Shown here in pieces: positions 8,333-17,167 of a DNA stretch of 64,000 nt; position 1 is the stretch's first letter; each line of letters begins with the position of its first letter. The notes below the pieces were generated by a model, which saw only the letters and a program-made list of their open reading frames with translations, was not told the origin of the DNA and searched no databases. The DNA comes from Streptomyces antioxidans. GTDB taxonomy: Bacteria > Actinomycetota > Actinomycetes > Streptomycetales > Streptomycetaceae. Location of the stretch: contig NZ_LAKD02000013.1 of the NCBI RefSeq assembly GCF_000968685.2, positions 46,832 to 110,831 on the forward strand, in the 5' to 3' direction. The translations under genes were made by a program, and so were the position numbers.

Positions 8333-9268
8333 TCAGAGCGACGGGCCGTGGGTCCAGCCACCGGCGAGCATGGTGGCGAGCACCGGCATCTCGCGCAGTG
8401 TCCGGGCGTCCGCGGTGAGCGGGTCGCCGTCGGTCACCACCAGGTCCGCCCGGTCGCCGACCCGGATCAGCCGCCGCCCCTGGGATGAACCGGCGGGCGC
8501 GTCCGCCACCGGTATCCGTTGTTCCGGATGCCATGACGGGCGCTCGTCGTCGGTTCGGGTCACGGCGGATGCCACGGTCAGCCAGGGGTCGAGCGGCGCC
8601 ACGGGGGCGTCGGAGCCCAGTTCCAGGACGGCCCCGGCGGCGAGCAGGTCGGCGAAGGCGTAGGCCCGGTGGGTCCGGCCCGCCCAGTGTCGGTCGGCGA
8701 CGTCCCGGTCGTCCACCGCATGGGTGGGCTGGATGCCCACGGTGACGCGCACCGTCTCGAAGGCGTTGAGGGCCATCTCGTTGGCGCGGTCCCCGATCGC
8801 GTGTACGGCGGGTTCGATCCCGTGGGAGGAGGCGCGGCGCAGCAGGGACACCTGCTCCCGCGGGGACAGCATCTCCAGTCCGTGGGAGCCGGGCTCGCCG
8901 GGGTCCGAGCCCGGGTACGCCTCGTGGCACAGCGCGGTGCGGGTGTTGAGCGAACCGTCGGTGAACAGCTTGAACGGCCCGACCTCCAGCAGTCCGCCCG
9001 GCTGTTCAGCGGCTGGCCGGTACGGAGTCCGCGGCTGATCGCCGCCTCCAGGTGCGGCGGCCAGATGGAGGCCGCTACTCGGAGCGGCACTGCGGCGCCG
9101 TTCATTCGGCGGATCCAGTCCGCGATGTTGCCGGCGTACTCGAAGTCGACGATGCCGGTGATCCCCCGCGCGGCGGCGGCGACGCAGGCTTCCTGCGCCC
9201 ACTGGTCCGTCAACGTTGGCTCGATGCCATGACCAAGGCGCCCGGCGACGCCGCGGACCTCGCGTGGT
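8333..9268 (-). pseudogene. YtcJ-type amidohydrolase, 5'-truncated and frameshifted
   Basis: The 3' two-thirds of a metal-dependent amidohydrolase (amidohydrolase 3 family) is readable. The upstream frame gives GIEPTLTDQWAQEACVAAAA and GITGIVDFEYAGNIADW. Near 9005 the reading shifts frame to LLEVGPFKLFTDGSLNTRTA, continues through the metal-site segment AVHAIGDRANEMAL and GSDAPVAPLDPW, and ends GGWTHGPSL. The N-terminal half with the HxH metal ligands is missing, and a stop lies near 9270 in the upstream frame. A full-length relative has roughly 540 residues. The truncation and frameshift make this a clear pseudogene. Confidence 0.7.
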
Positions 9269-9577
9269 GCTCAACCGTCGTCGAGACGGCCGCACGCCGT
9301 CAGCCCGGCAGCGGAGGCTGATCGGTAAGCGGTGCGATGTGCGGCTGTTGTCGAGTTGGCGTTCCAGCGCGGTGCCTTGGTGGGGCCGGTGGTTGGTGAA
9401 GTGGCTCCAATGCCGCTCACGGTCCGGTTCGGTGAAGGTTGACGAGTCGGGCGTAGATGGTGATGACGGCGGAGGGCGGGCCTGCCAGTCGGTCGGTGGC
9501 GGGGGCCACTCGCCCGGTTCTCGCTCGTCCGCGTCGTGGAGGTGGTCTGCCGCAGAGGGCAGATCGAGGAAAAATAT
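9269..9577. other. intergenic stretch with possible transposase tail
   Basis: No intact gene is seen. A minus-strand frame around 9320-9440 reads RHWSHFTNHRPHQGTALERQ, reminiscent of the NHRPH C-terminal motif of integrase-core transposases. It may be the remaining tail of an insertion sequence that truncated the amidohydrolase. The similarity is short. Confidence 0.25.
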
Positions 9578-9590
9578 TGTCAATGTGACA
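9578..9590. promoter_or_regulatory. inverted-repeat operator before the NUDIX/NrtR gene
   Basis: TGTCA, three bases, TGACA sits 22 bp upstream of the ATG at 9613 in an unusually AT-rich stretch (AAAAATATTGTC). NrtR-type regulators bind short GTCA/TGAC inverted repeats (family knowledge), so self-regulation of the downstream three-gene operon is plausible. Assignment is by position and symmetry only. Confidence 0.55.
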
Positions 9591-9612
9591 GCAATCCGAT
9601 ACGGTCGGCACC

Positions 9613-10371
9613 ATGCGTGATGATTCTTGGGCACCGCCATCCGTTCTGCTCACAGTTGACCTTGTAATCCTGACGTTGCGTGAGGGGCGGCTGTGTGTCC
9701 TGCTCGTGGAGCGAGGCAAGGAACCCTTCGCGGGCATGCAGGCGCTGCCCGGTGGTTTCCTCAACCACGCCGGTGAGGCGATCCCGGAGGCCGCTCGCCG
9801 CGAGCTGGAAGAGGAGACCGCTGTTGATGCCCGGCAGTTTCATCTGGAGCAGTTGGCCACCTATGGGGATCCAGGGCGTGATCCGCGTGGGCGGGTCGTC
9901 TCGGTTGCGCATCTGGCGATCGCACCGCGCCTTCCTGAGCCGGTCGCGGGGACGGATGCCGCGAATGCCTCATGGATTCCGACGGACACGGTCCTTTCCG
10001 GGGAGGTGAAGCTTGCTTTCGATCACGATCGGATCGTGAGGGACGGAATTGAACGCGCCCGTACGAAACTCGAGTTCTCCGCACTGGCCACGGCCTTCTG
10101 CGGAGACCTTTTCACCATCGCCGAGTTGCGACAGGTGTACGAGGCGGTGTGGGGCGTCACGCTCGACACCCGGAATTTCTACCGGAAGATCCAGGCCGTG
10201 GACGGGTTCATCGTCCCTGCCGGGATGGGGCGCAGGACCACGGTGGGGCGCCCCGCACGCCTGTTCCGCGCGGGACCGACCACCGTGCTCTCGCCTCCGC
10301 TGGTCCGGCCCGTGCCGACACCGGCGGAACGGCAGGTGGAAGAACAAACAGAGGAAAACGGGAAGGAATGA
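9613..10371 (+). CDS. NUDIX/NrtR-like transcriptional regulator
   Basis: A 252-residue protein with an N-terminal NUDIX domain (about 8-145) and a C-terminal winged helix (about 150-215). The NUDIX box reads GGFLNHAGEAIPEAARRELE followed by EETAV: the REx2EE core is present but the conserved Gly is Ala, as fits binding proteins that have lost hydrolysis. The winged helix contains FTIAELRQVYEAVWGVTLDT and NFYRKI, the NrtR signature. NrtR proteins sense ADP-ribose and control NAD metabolism. Here it heads an operon with a nucleoside phosphorylase (6 bp gap), so it may sense a nucleotide signal. A palindrome lies just upstream. Confidence 0.85.
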   Translation: MRDDSWAPPSVLLTVDLVILTLREGRLCVLLVERGKEPFAGMQALPGGFLNHAGEAIPEAARRELEEETAVDARQFHLEQLATYGDPGRDPRGRVVSVAHLAIAPRLPEPVAGTDAANASWIPTDTVLSGEVKLAFDHDRIVRDGIERARTKLEFSALATAFCGDLFTIAELRQVYEAVWGVTLDTRNFYRKIQAVDGFIVPAGMGRRTTVGRPARLFRAGPTTVLSPPLVRPVPTPAERQVEEQTEENGKE

Positions 10372-10377
10372 GAATGC

Positions 10378-11571
10378 ATGTCAAATGACCTGGTGGTGAT
10401 TCTTACCGCCCTCAATCTCGAATACGAGGCCGTGCACCGGAAACTGGCCGATCCGCAGGTGACCGTACACAAGAGCGGGACGCGGTTCGAGGTCGGGACC
10501 GTGCCGGGCACGTCGTGCCGTGTGGCACTCGGCCTGACGAGCAAGGGGAACCATTCGGCCGCAGTACTGGCGGAGCGCGCGATCGAGCACTTCTCTCCGG
10601 CAGCCGTGCTGTTCGTCGGTGTCGCCGGGCGCATGCGGAGCTCGATCGCGCTGGGCGACGTGGTGATGGCCACCTTCGTGTACGCCTACCACGGCGCGAC
10701 CAGCGAGGACGACGGGCTCAAGGCGCGGCCCCGGGTGTGGGAGGCGCCGCACCCCATCATCCAGCTCGGCCAGCATCTGGCCCGGATGACGGACCGGGCC
10801 GGCCACGCACCGGAGAACGGGAAAGTGCCGCAGGTGCACTTCGGCCCGATCGCCGCCGGTGAGGTCCTGCAGAACTCGCGGAACTCCGCCGAGGCCGTAT
10901 GGCTCCGGCAGCACTACAACGACGCGTTCGCGATCGACATGGAAGCCGCCGGCGTGTCACAGGCCGGCCATCTCAGCGGCCTGCCGGTCGGCGTCATCCG
11001 CGGCATCAGCGACCGGGCGGACGGCACGAAGAACGGCGCGGAGGACCGCGAGCGGCAACCGCGCGCCGCGGCCAACGCGGCGGCCTTCGCGGTAAGGCTG
11101 GCCGCGGAACTGATCAAGGAAGCAGAACTGGCAGAGAAAGCAGAAGAGGAGGAGCCGACCGTCATGGCCCAGAAGGACAGGACTGGCAGGGGCAGCGGAA
11201 GCGTCGTCAACACGGCCTTTTCCAGCACGGTGGGAATCATGGCCGGAGAGGTCACCGGCAGCACCGTCCACGTCAGCGGGGCAGCCCCCAAGGCATCCAC
11301 CCCGACGGAACTGGTCGCGGAGCTGGACCGCTTCCGTGAGCACCTGACACGACACCACGCCGACGGGACCCTCGACACGGACATCTACCACGAGGCACAG
11401 ACCGAGCTGAGCATCGCTAGGCGCGCAGCGGAGAAGTGCACCACGAACGCCCCGGCGCCTCTGAAGAAGGCAGCTATGGCGCTCAAGAAATTACGGGGCC
11501 TGCTCATCGACCACCCGGAACTGGCCGCCGGTCTCGCGTCCCTGATCGCGGCGGCGGGTGACCCGGCATGA
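10378..11571 (+). CDS. nucleoside phosphorylase effector with shared signalling motif
   Basis: 397 residues. Positions 1-250 are a PNP/MTA-SAH nucleosidase-type phosphorylase domain: FVGVAGRM at 79-86, nucleoside-binding FAIDMEAAGV at 184-193, catalytic-Asp segment RGISDRAD at 208-215. A charged linker (250-270) leads to NTAFSSTVGIMAGEVTGSTV (278-297), then a helical C-terminal domain (305-397). The segment VGIMAGEVTGSTVHV (285-299) aligns without gaps to residues 17-31 of the next protein. Phosphorylase domains occur as effectors in bacterial conflict systems, where they would deplete nucleotides. ATG at 10378 lies six bases after the NrtR-like stop, and the stop overlaps the next start (ATGA). 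This may be a cell-suicide effector held off by its partner; a housekeeping nucleosidase would not carry the extension. Confidence 0.85.
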   Translation: MSNDLVVILTALNLEYEAVHRKLADPQVTVHKSGTRFEVGTVPGTSCRVALGLTSKGNHSAAVLAERAIEHFSPAAVLFVGVAGRMRSSIALGDVVMATFVYAYHGATSEDDGLKARPRVWEAPHPIIQLGQHLARMTDRAGHAPENGKVPQVHFGPIAAGEVLQNSRNSAEAVWLRQHYNDAFAIDMEAAGVSQAGHLSGLPVGVIRGISDRADGTKNGAEDRERQPRAAANAAAFAVRLAAELIKEAELAEKAEEEEPTVMAQKDRTGRGSGSVVNTAFSSTVGIMAGEVTGSTVHVSGAAPKASTPTELVAELDRFREHLTRHHADGTLDTDIYHEAQTELSIARRAAEKCTTNAPAPLKKAAMALKKLRGLLIDHPELAAGLASLIAAAGDPA

Positions 11572-13613
11572 CCGAGGGTTTCCCCTCCACACACAACGAG
11601 GCGCATAACTCCTTCGTCGGCTTCCAGGCCTCGGACGTACACGACTCCACCATCAACATCGTCCCGCCGGACGCTTCGCCCCAGAAGAAGTACGAGGTCG
11701 GGGTCCGCTGCCTGGAAGAAGGCTTACCCGGCCGGGCGCGGGAACTGATCTGGGACGCGATCACCCACAACCACGACGGCCCGCAGATCCGCTTCCACTG
11801 GGCGCTCGCCATGCTCAGCAAACGCGCCCACCACGACCTCAGCGCCGAGGAGCGCCGTCAGCTGGAGCGGACGCGGGACGTCGTGCAGGGCTACGCCGAG
11901 GACAAGGACTGGAAACCCGGTCTGCAGGTCATCTTCGATCTGCTGGCACTGCCCGGCAAAGCTGACAGTGAGACCGCCGCCGTGCTGAAGCGGCTGAGGG
12001 ATCTGGCACCGCCCCAGCGTGACCTGATCGTCCACCACCTCGACCTCGTGCTCACCAGCCGGACAAAGGCCACTCTGTGGGCCGAGATCTGCGAGCTCGC
12101 CAAGGCCGGGCAGTTCCGTGGTGACCGTTCCCTGCGGGTCCGGTACTACTTCGAGCCCGATCCCATCGGGGCACGGACCCGGCCTCCCGAGGAGAGCACC
12201 GCCTTCCGTTACCGTCCTCGCCTGGTGGCCTGGACAGGTCTGTTCGTCGTCGCCGCGGGATTCCTCGGGATCGCGGCGCTGATCGCGCAGCCGCTGACCG
12301 CGATCGTCGAGCTGCTGATCGCGCTCGGCACCGGATTCCTCGCCGCCCGGGTCGGCCAGCGATGGTGGCACAACAAGCACCGGCTACAGGCCAAGGAGGG
12401 GGAACTGGGCCAAGCGTCGAACCAGGAGCCGGTACTGGATCCGACCCGCTTCCCGGCCGCCCCCTCTCCCGTATCCGCGGGCGGCGGGACCCCCGCGGCG
12501 GACGGGTTCACCAGCGGCGTCCGCAAGTCCTTCGAGCACTACTTCGGCGAGTACCTGCCGAACGAGTTGGCCCGGCCCGAATGGCTCGCCCACACCGCTG
12601 GCATCCGCGCCGTTCTGTCCGCCGAGGTCGCGTTCCTCTACCGGGAGAGCAGGATCAGCGTCGACCGGGTCAACTGGCTGATCCGCTACCTGGCCCGGGA
12701 CGCCAAGGACCGCCACAACAACGGCACGCTGTTCGCCCACCGGCAGCGGTACCGGACTCCGGTGACGACGAAACTCGCCTGCGTGCTCGCCCTCGCCGTC
12801 TTGGGCGCCACGTCCCTGGCCGTCACCGTCACCGCCGCAACAGGCTCGGCGAGCGCGCTCCACGGCCTCCTCACCTTGGCCGTGTTCATCGGCGCCATCG
12901 GCAGCGGGCGCCGGGCAGCGTCGGTGTGGCTGGACATACGCAGCGAGGAACAGCGGTACGCCGAGGAGACGCAGGAGTACCACCTGCGGATGTACGCGCG
13001 TGAGGAGGAGTTCCAGCGCTGGAAGGAGCAACTGGAAGCCATCCGGCCCTCCGACGCCGAGATGGAGGCGTGGCTCAGCCACGACAAGGTCCTGTTCACC
13101 GCCGATGTGCTCCGTCACCACCAGCTCACCTGGTACGACATCATCGCCCATACGATCCTGACGACACCGGCACGCCCCTACCGACGGGCACGGCGCCGAG
13201 GCGGCCCCTGGCGCTACTCCCGATACACCCTCCGGCTGTTCCTGGCCACACGGAACGGAATCCGTGAGATCAGCACCGAAGTCGACTTCGCCCGCGCCAC
13301 TCGCCCGGGCGAACAACGCACCAACTACCGCTTCGACGCGTTCTCCTCCGTGCAGGTCACCGAGGACAACCGCATCGGCTACGAGATGGCGCTGCTCCTC
13401 TCCAACGGCCCGGCCAGGACCATCCGGATCAAGGACGCCGACAGCCACCAGCTCGAACCGTACGAGAACGCCCGGGACCTCTCGCAGATCAACCTCGACG
13501 CGGCCGGCTTCGCCCATACGTTCCGTCTCCTGGAGGGCATCGCGGCCGACGGGAAGGCGTGGATCGAGCGGAACAACGCCGACAGCCCACCGCCCGCGGA
13601 CAGCACCGACTGA
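11568..13613 (+). CDS. four-TM membrane protein with N-terminal matching motif
   Basis: 681 residues. The extreme N-terminus carries VGFQASDVHDSTINI (17-31), matching the phosphorylase motif: identical V, G, A, V, S, T with conservative I/F, E/D and V/I pairs. Residues 40-200 are helical and TPR-like (KYEVGVRCLEEGLPGRAREL). Hydrophobic segments lie at about 219-241, 244-262, 402-424 and 431-448, with a soluble domain between (320-395) and a long cytosolic tail containing a coiled-coil stretch (458-495). No enzymatic motif is recognised. The four-base overlap with the phosphorylase implies coupled translation. I infer a membrane-anchored sensor or scaffold that binds the phosphorylase through the motif. 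Confidence 0.85.
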   Translation: MTEGFPSTHNEAHNSFVGFQASDVHDSTINIVPPDASPQKKYEVGVRCLEEGLPGRARELIWDAITHNHDGPQIRFHWALAMLSKRAHHDLSAEERRQLERTRDVVQGYAEDKDWKPGLQVIFDLLALPGKADSETAAVLKRLRDLAPPQRDLIVHHLDLVLTSRTKATLWAEICELAKAGQFRGDRSLRVRYYFEPDPIGARTRPPEESTAFRYRPRLVAWTGLFVVAAGFLGIAALIAQPLTAIVELLIALGTGFLAARVGQRWWHNKHRLQAKEGELGQASNQEPVLDPTRFPAAPSPVSAGGGTPAADGFTSGVRKSFEHYFGEYLPNELARPEWLAHTAGIRAVLSAEVAFLYRESRISVDRVNWLIRYLARDAKDRHNNGTLFAHRQRYRTPVTTKLACVLALAVLGATSLAVTVTAATGSASALHGLLTLAVFIGAIGSGRRAASVWLDIRSEEQRYAEETQEYHLRMYAREEEFQRWKEQLEAIRPSDAEMEAWLSHDKVLFTADVLRHHQLTWYDIIAHTILTTPARPYRRARRRGGPWRYSRYTLRLFLATRNGIREISTEVDFARATRPGEQRTNYRFDAFSSVQVTEDNRIGYEMALLLSNGPARTIRIKDADSHQLEPYENARDLSQINLDAAGFAHTFRLLEGIAADGKAWIERNNADSPPPADSTD

Positions 13614-13647
13614 GTCCTCCCGAACCGGATCCGGACGCCGGCCGGCC

Positions 13648-13677
13648 AGGGAGCTGCCGAGAGCACGGCAGCTCCCT
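13648..13677 (+). terminator. strong hairpin after the three-gene operon
   Basis: AGGGAGCTGCCG, six bases, CGGCAGCTCCCT: 12-bp perfect arms, 34 bp after the stop of the membrane-protein gene. There is no U-tract, as is usual for high-GC actinomycete terminators. Confidence 0.7.
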
Positions 13678-13807
13678 GAAGGCCCAGGCGCCACGGGCCG
13701 AGTACGGGCACCACCGAGCCACCCCCTGCCACGGTGTCGCGAAAACGAGGGTGACAGCCAGTCATGACGGAGAGCTGTCCACACGATGAGGTTGACCCGG
13801 ATCTCTT

Positions 13808-14060
13808 TCAGACGGGCCGCTGGCGCGTGTCGACGCGGAGCATCGCGCATCGGACGCAGGCGTGCTCGTGGACGCATTCGCTGCCGAATGACCGGCAGGC
13901 CGCGGCGCCGGGCGATGAACGCCTGGTGGGCGGCGATGGCTGCGCTGGGATAGACGGCGTTGTAGTGCATCGTGGTGTTGATGTCATCGTGGCCGGCGAT
14001 GACCTGCGCGATGTGCGGGGGCAGGCCGTTCGTGATCGCGTCGGTGATGAACATCCTGCT
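13808..14060 (-). pseudogene. tyrosine recombinase, C-terminal remnant
   Basis: The minus strand reads RMFITDAITNGLPPHIAQVI, then AGHDDINTTMHYNAVYP with the catalytic His and the Tyr nucleophile, then AHQAFIARRR. After a frameshift it gives ECVHEHACVRCAMLRVDTRQ with a stop at 13808, the Cys-containing tail typical of actinomycete integrases that use HEHACxRC. Everything upstream of the His-box is missing. It is a relic of an integrated element. The rest of 13678-14243 shows no other gene. Confidence 0.65.
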
Positions 14061-14243
14061 TGTGTCCGCAGGGGCCGTGTGCGGATGACTCCATGTGGCG
14101 ATTGAGCAGGTCCGATCGCAGAGGCGGCTTTCGGGAGGCAGGGGGTCGGCTGTGTTGTATTCCGCAGGACCTCCCGTGATGCAGGTCACTCTCTTTCGTG
14201 TTCCTGGGGCCGCGCTGTCAGTGGGGACTGAGATCGTGCCTCC

Positions 14244-15206
14244 GTGAGCGAATTGGTGGAGCATGTGGATGAGCAGGACCGCGTCTTGGGAGTCGTCGAA
14301 CGAGGCGAGGCGGAGCGTCAGCACTGGCCGCATCGCATTGCCACGACGATCTGCCGTGATCGGGCGGGGCGGATCTTGTTGCTGCGGCGGTCCCAGACGC
14401 ATTCCCGGTTCCCTGACTACTACGACGTGATGGTCGGTGGCGCCGTTGACGTGGGTGAGTCGTATGAGGAGGCCGCGGCCCGGGAACTGTCCGAAGAGCT
14501 GGGCGTTCGTGTGCCCGTGCGCTTCATGTTCAAGTTCCTTTGCCAGGAGGGGATCAGCCCCGTGTGGTTTGGGGTGCATGAGGCTGTCGTGACGGACCCC
14601 CTGACCCCGGATCCGGGTGAGATCGCCTGGCAGGGCTGGCTGACTGAGGCAGAATTGTCCGAGGTCGTAGATCAATGGCTCTTCGTTCCGGGAGGACGGG
14701 AAGCTCTGCGCCGATATCTGCAGTCCGATTCCGGGCCGGCAGCCGAAGAGGCGTCTCCCCTGCGGTCCGGCGATGTCAGTGGCGGCTGCGATGCTGTCGG
14801 TATGATCCCTTGGAACCTGCTGGTCATCGACAAGGCTCTGCGGGCCAGTTGGGCCGCTGACACCTGTTCCCCGGACGACCTCGCCCGCGCCGGCTGGCAG
14901 CCCGGCAACCCGGCGTGGGGTCACTGTGACATCACCGCTTTGATAGTGAACGACATCTTCGGTGGCGACCTCATGGTCGGGGAGGTCCATTGCGCTGGGG
15001 AACAGCACGCATTTCACTGGTGGAATCGGTTGCCCAGTGGTGTGGACCTTGACCTGACGCGCGAGCAGTTCCGGGATGGTCAGACCGTCACCGCAGCCCG
15101 GGTTGTCAAACGTCCACCTGGGCCCCTTCCTCGGCGTTGGGAGGAGTATCTCCTTCTGCGCGAGCGCGTCATCGAGCACCTCGGTCACCTCCCCGAGCCT
15201 GCCTGA
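14244..15206 (+). CDS. NUDIX hydrolase fused to a YunG-like domain
   Basis: 320 residues. The N-terminal half (about 1-155) is a NUDIX hydrolase of the isopentenyl-diphosphate isomerase/YfcD-like group (starts VDEQDRVLGVVERGEA) with a perfect NUDIX box (GGAVDVGESYEEAAARELSE, then ELGV). The C-terminal half (about 195-310) resembles the YunG family: AWGHCDITALIVNDIFGGDL, HAFHWWNRLPSGVDLDLTRE. The two domains are normally separate. The linker contains an internal ATG (MIPWNLL, about residue 190) that could serve as a separate start. GTG at 14244 is the probable start and lacks a strong ribosome site. YunG function is unknown, though its conserved Cys and His suggest a papain-like fold (inference). 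Confidence 0.8.
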   Translation: MSELVEHVDEQDRVLGVVERGEAERQHWPHRIATTICRDRAGRILLLRRSQTHSRFPDYYDVMVGGAVDVGESYEEAAARELSEELGVRVPVRFMFKFLCQEGISPVWFGVHEAVVTDPLTPDPGEIAWQGWLTEAELSEVVDQWLFVPGGREALRRYLQSDSGPAAEEASPLRSGDVSGGCDAVGMIPWNLLVIDKALRASWAADTCSPDDLARAGWQPGNPAWGHCDITALIVNDIFGGDLMVGEVHCAGEQHAFHWWNRLPSGVDLDLTREQFRDGQTVTAARVVKRPPGPLPRRWEEYLLLRERVIEHLGHLPEPA

Positions 15207-15255
15207 CCCGCGGAGATCGTGCTTCAACTGCACGTCCCGATCACGGTGGTTGGTC

Positions 15256-15894
15256 GTGCGGCAAGGCGGCCGACCCGGCTGGCCCCGGCGGCGGCATCAC
15301 GGAACCGAACGATCTCCTCGTGTTGTGCGGCGAGCCGGGCCAGAGCCTGGGTGCGGAAGTCCGTGCGTTCGTCGACGCCGAGGCGTACGGGACGTTCACC
15401 GAGGTGCCCGCGCGCCCGGAGCTGGCGTGGTTCTTCTTCCTCGACGATGACGACCGTGACCTGATCGTCCTGCGTCGTACGGACGCGCATCGTCTGGGCA
15501 TGGCCTCGCGGATCCGTACGGTCCGCTACATCGGCCGGTTCCTGGGTGAGGACCCGCTCGCGGTCTCGTGGGAGGCCCGGAGTACCTGGTCGGGCAGCTC
15601 GGCATCGCTGACGCCTCGTGCGGCACCAGTGGATCGGGTACAGGCGTCGGGCGCGGTCCCGGTGACGCTCTCGAAGGGCGGCAATGATGATGCGGCCACG
15701 ATGTGCTGCACAGAGTCGCGGTGTCGAAACAGCGGTCTTAAACGCGGGCCCAGGGACCGGAAGTTCACAGCGGTTTCGACGTCGTGTTCGCCAGCGAGGG
15801 AGGGCATCACCGTAGGCAAGATCCCTCTCCGCAGCCCAACTGCCATCCGCATGCGGGCCGTTCATGCGCTCCGTCCGGCCCCATCAAGGAAGCG
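15256..15894 (+). other. coding-like fragment of unknown family
   Basis: Between the NUDIX and MFS genes, plus-strand bases about 15290-15590 have strongly GC-biased third positions and read PNDLLVLCGEPGQSLGAEVR, then AFVDAEAYGTFTEVPARPEL and IRTVRYIGRFLGEDPLAVSW. This looks like real protein of unknown family. There is no clear start and the character fades after about 15600. On the minus strand near 15530-15850 another frame (VETAVNFRSLGPRLRPLFRH) is also protein-like. The stretch probably contains truncated genes. Confidence 0.3.
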
Positions 15895-17157
15895 CTACGG
15901 CCGCCTTTTCCCTCCCCCCGGTGGTACGTCAGCCGGTGGTGAGCACCATTCGGAAGCGGGCGTCCGGTGGCGGCGGGCGGCCGCGGCGGCGATGAGCGCT
16001 GCCGCGCCCGCGAGCAGGGCGCCGATCCAGGGCAGGTCGGGCAGGGTGAGGCCGGTGGTGAGGGCGTGTCCGCCGAGCTGGGAGCCGCTGGCGACGCCGA
16101 GGTTGAACGCGGAGGCGCTGATCGCGGTGACCAGGGTGGCGGCGGTGGGGGCCGCGGCCAGGGCTCGGTCTTGGAGCAGCGGGATGAGGGCGGCGGTGAT
16201 CACGCCGAGGATGAGTACGGTGACGGCTGCCGCCCATCGAATCCGGCTGGTGAGGCTGAAAGCGGCCAGGACACCGGTCAGGCCGACCAGGAGTGTGCAG
16301 ACCCCGGCCCACGGGAAGCGGTCGGCCAGGTGGCCGCCGAGGATATTGCCGCCGACCGCGCCCAGCCCGAACAGAGCGAGGAGAGTGGTGACGGCGGACG
16401 GGGTGAATCCGCTGACCTTCTGCAGCAGTGGCGCGACGTAGGTGTAGGCGGTGAACAGCCCGGCCTGCGCGATCACGATGATCGCCAGCACGATGGCCAC
16501 CGGGGGCCGGAGCAGCCCGCGCACCTCCTCGCCGGGATGGGTGGCCTGGAGCGGTATGGGCGGGTGGACGAGTGCGGCTACGGCGCATAGCACCAGGGCG
16601 GCGAGGGCCGTGATGGTCCAGAAGGTGGCCCGCCAGCCGTAGTGGTCGCCGATCCAGGTGCCCAGCGGTGCGCCGAGGACCGTGGCCAGGTTCCAGCCGG
16701 CCGTCACGGCGGCGACGGCACGGCCGCGACGGGCCGCGGGCACCAGGGCGATGGCGATCACCATCGCCGCGGCGAAGGTCGTGCTGTGGGTGAGCGCGGT
16801 CAGCATCCGGGCCGCCACCAGGGCGTTGAAGGTGTCCGACAGCGCCGCGGCGAGGTTGCCGGTGGTGAACACACCCAGCAGCACCAGCAGCGCTCGGCGC
16901 CGTGCCAGTCGCAGCATCCCTGCCGTCACCAGCGGCCCGGCGAGGGTGACGACCAGGGCGTACCAGGTCACCAGGGAACCGACGGCCGGCAGCGTACGGT
17001 GCCAGGAGGCCGACAGCCGCGGCAGCAGCCCGACCATGACCCACTCGGCGGTGCCCACCACGAACACGCACGCGGTGAGCACCGCCAGGGCAACGCCACG
17101 GAGGCGTGCGGACGGGTAGGGGGCCCCGGTCGCCGGGGGAGCGGCGCTGCTGGTCAT
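15895..17157 (-). CDS. MFS transporter, DHA1 (AraJ/YdhP-like) efflux type
   Basis: A 420-residue inner-membrane protein with about twelve hydrophobic segments. The motif A-like loop after TM2 is GMLRLARRRALL. TM5 carries GWNLATVLGAPLGTWIGDHY, the GxxxGxPxGxxxG antiporter motif of the DHA1 drug and sugar efflux family. It is monocistronic, and its promoter carries a MerR-type dyad at 17174-17191. The start at 17157 is about 10 bp from the predicted -10, so the transcript is probably leaderless. Substrate unknown; export of a small toxic compound is most likely. Confidence 0.9.
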   Translation of the reverse strand: MTSSAAPPATGAPYPSARLRGVALAVLTACVFVVGTAEWVMVGLLPRLSASWHRTLPAVGSLVTWYALVVTLAGPLVTAGMLRLARRRALLVLLGVFTTGNLAAALSDTFNALVAARMLTALTHSTTFAAAMVIAIALVPAARRGRAVAAVTAGWNLATVLGAPLGTWIGDHYGWRATFWTITALAALVLCAVAALVHPPIPLQATHPGEEVRGLLRPPVAIVLAIIVIAQAGLFTAYTYVAPLLQKVSGFTPSAVTTLLALFGLGAVGGNILGGHLADRFPWAGVCTLLVGLTGVLAAFSLTSRIRWAAAVTVLILGVITAALIPLLQDRALAAAPTAATLVTAISASAFNLGVASGSQLGGHALTTGLTLPDLPWIGALLAGAAALIAAAAARRHRTPASEWCSPPADVPPGGGKRRP

Positions 17158-17167
17158 GACCGGGACG

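Noticed and set aside
12384..15233. Long minus-strand open frame across the membrane-protein gene and the NUDIX gene
   Set aside because: Only its middle (13.9-14.1 kb) carries recognisable protein, the integrase tail. The rest is antisense to well-supported genes.
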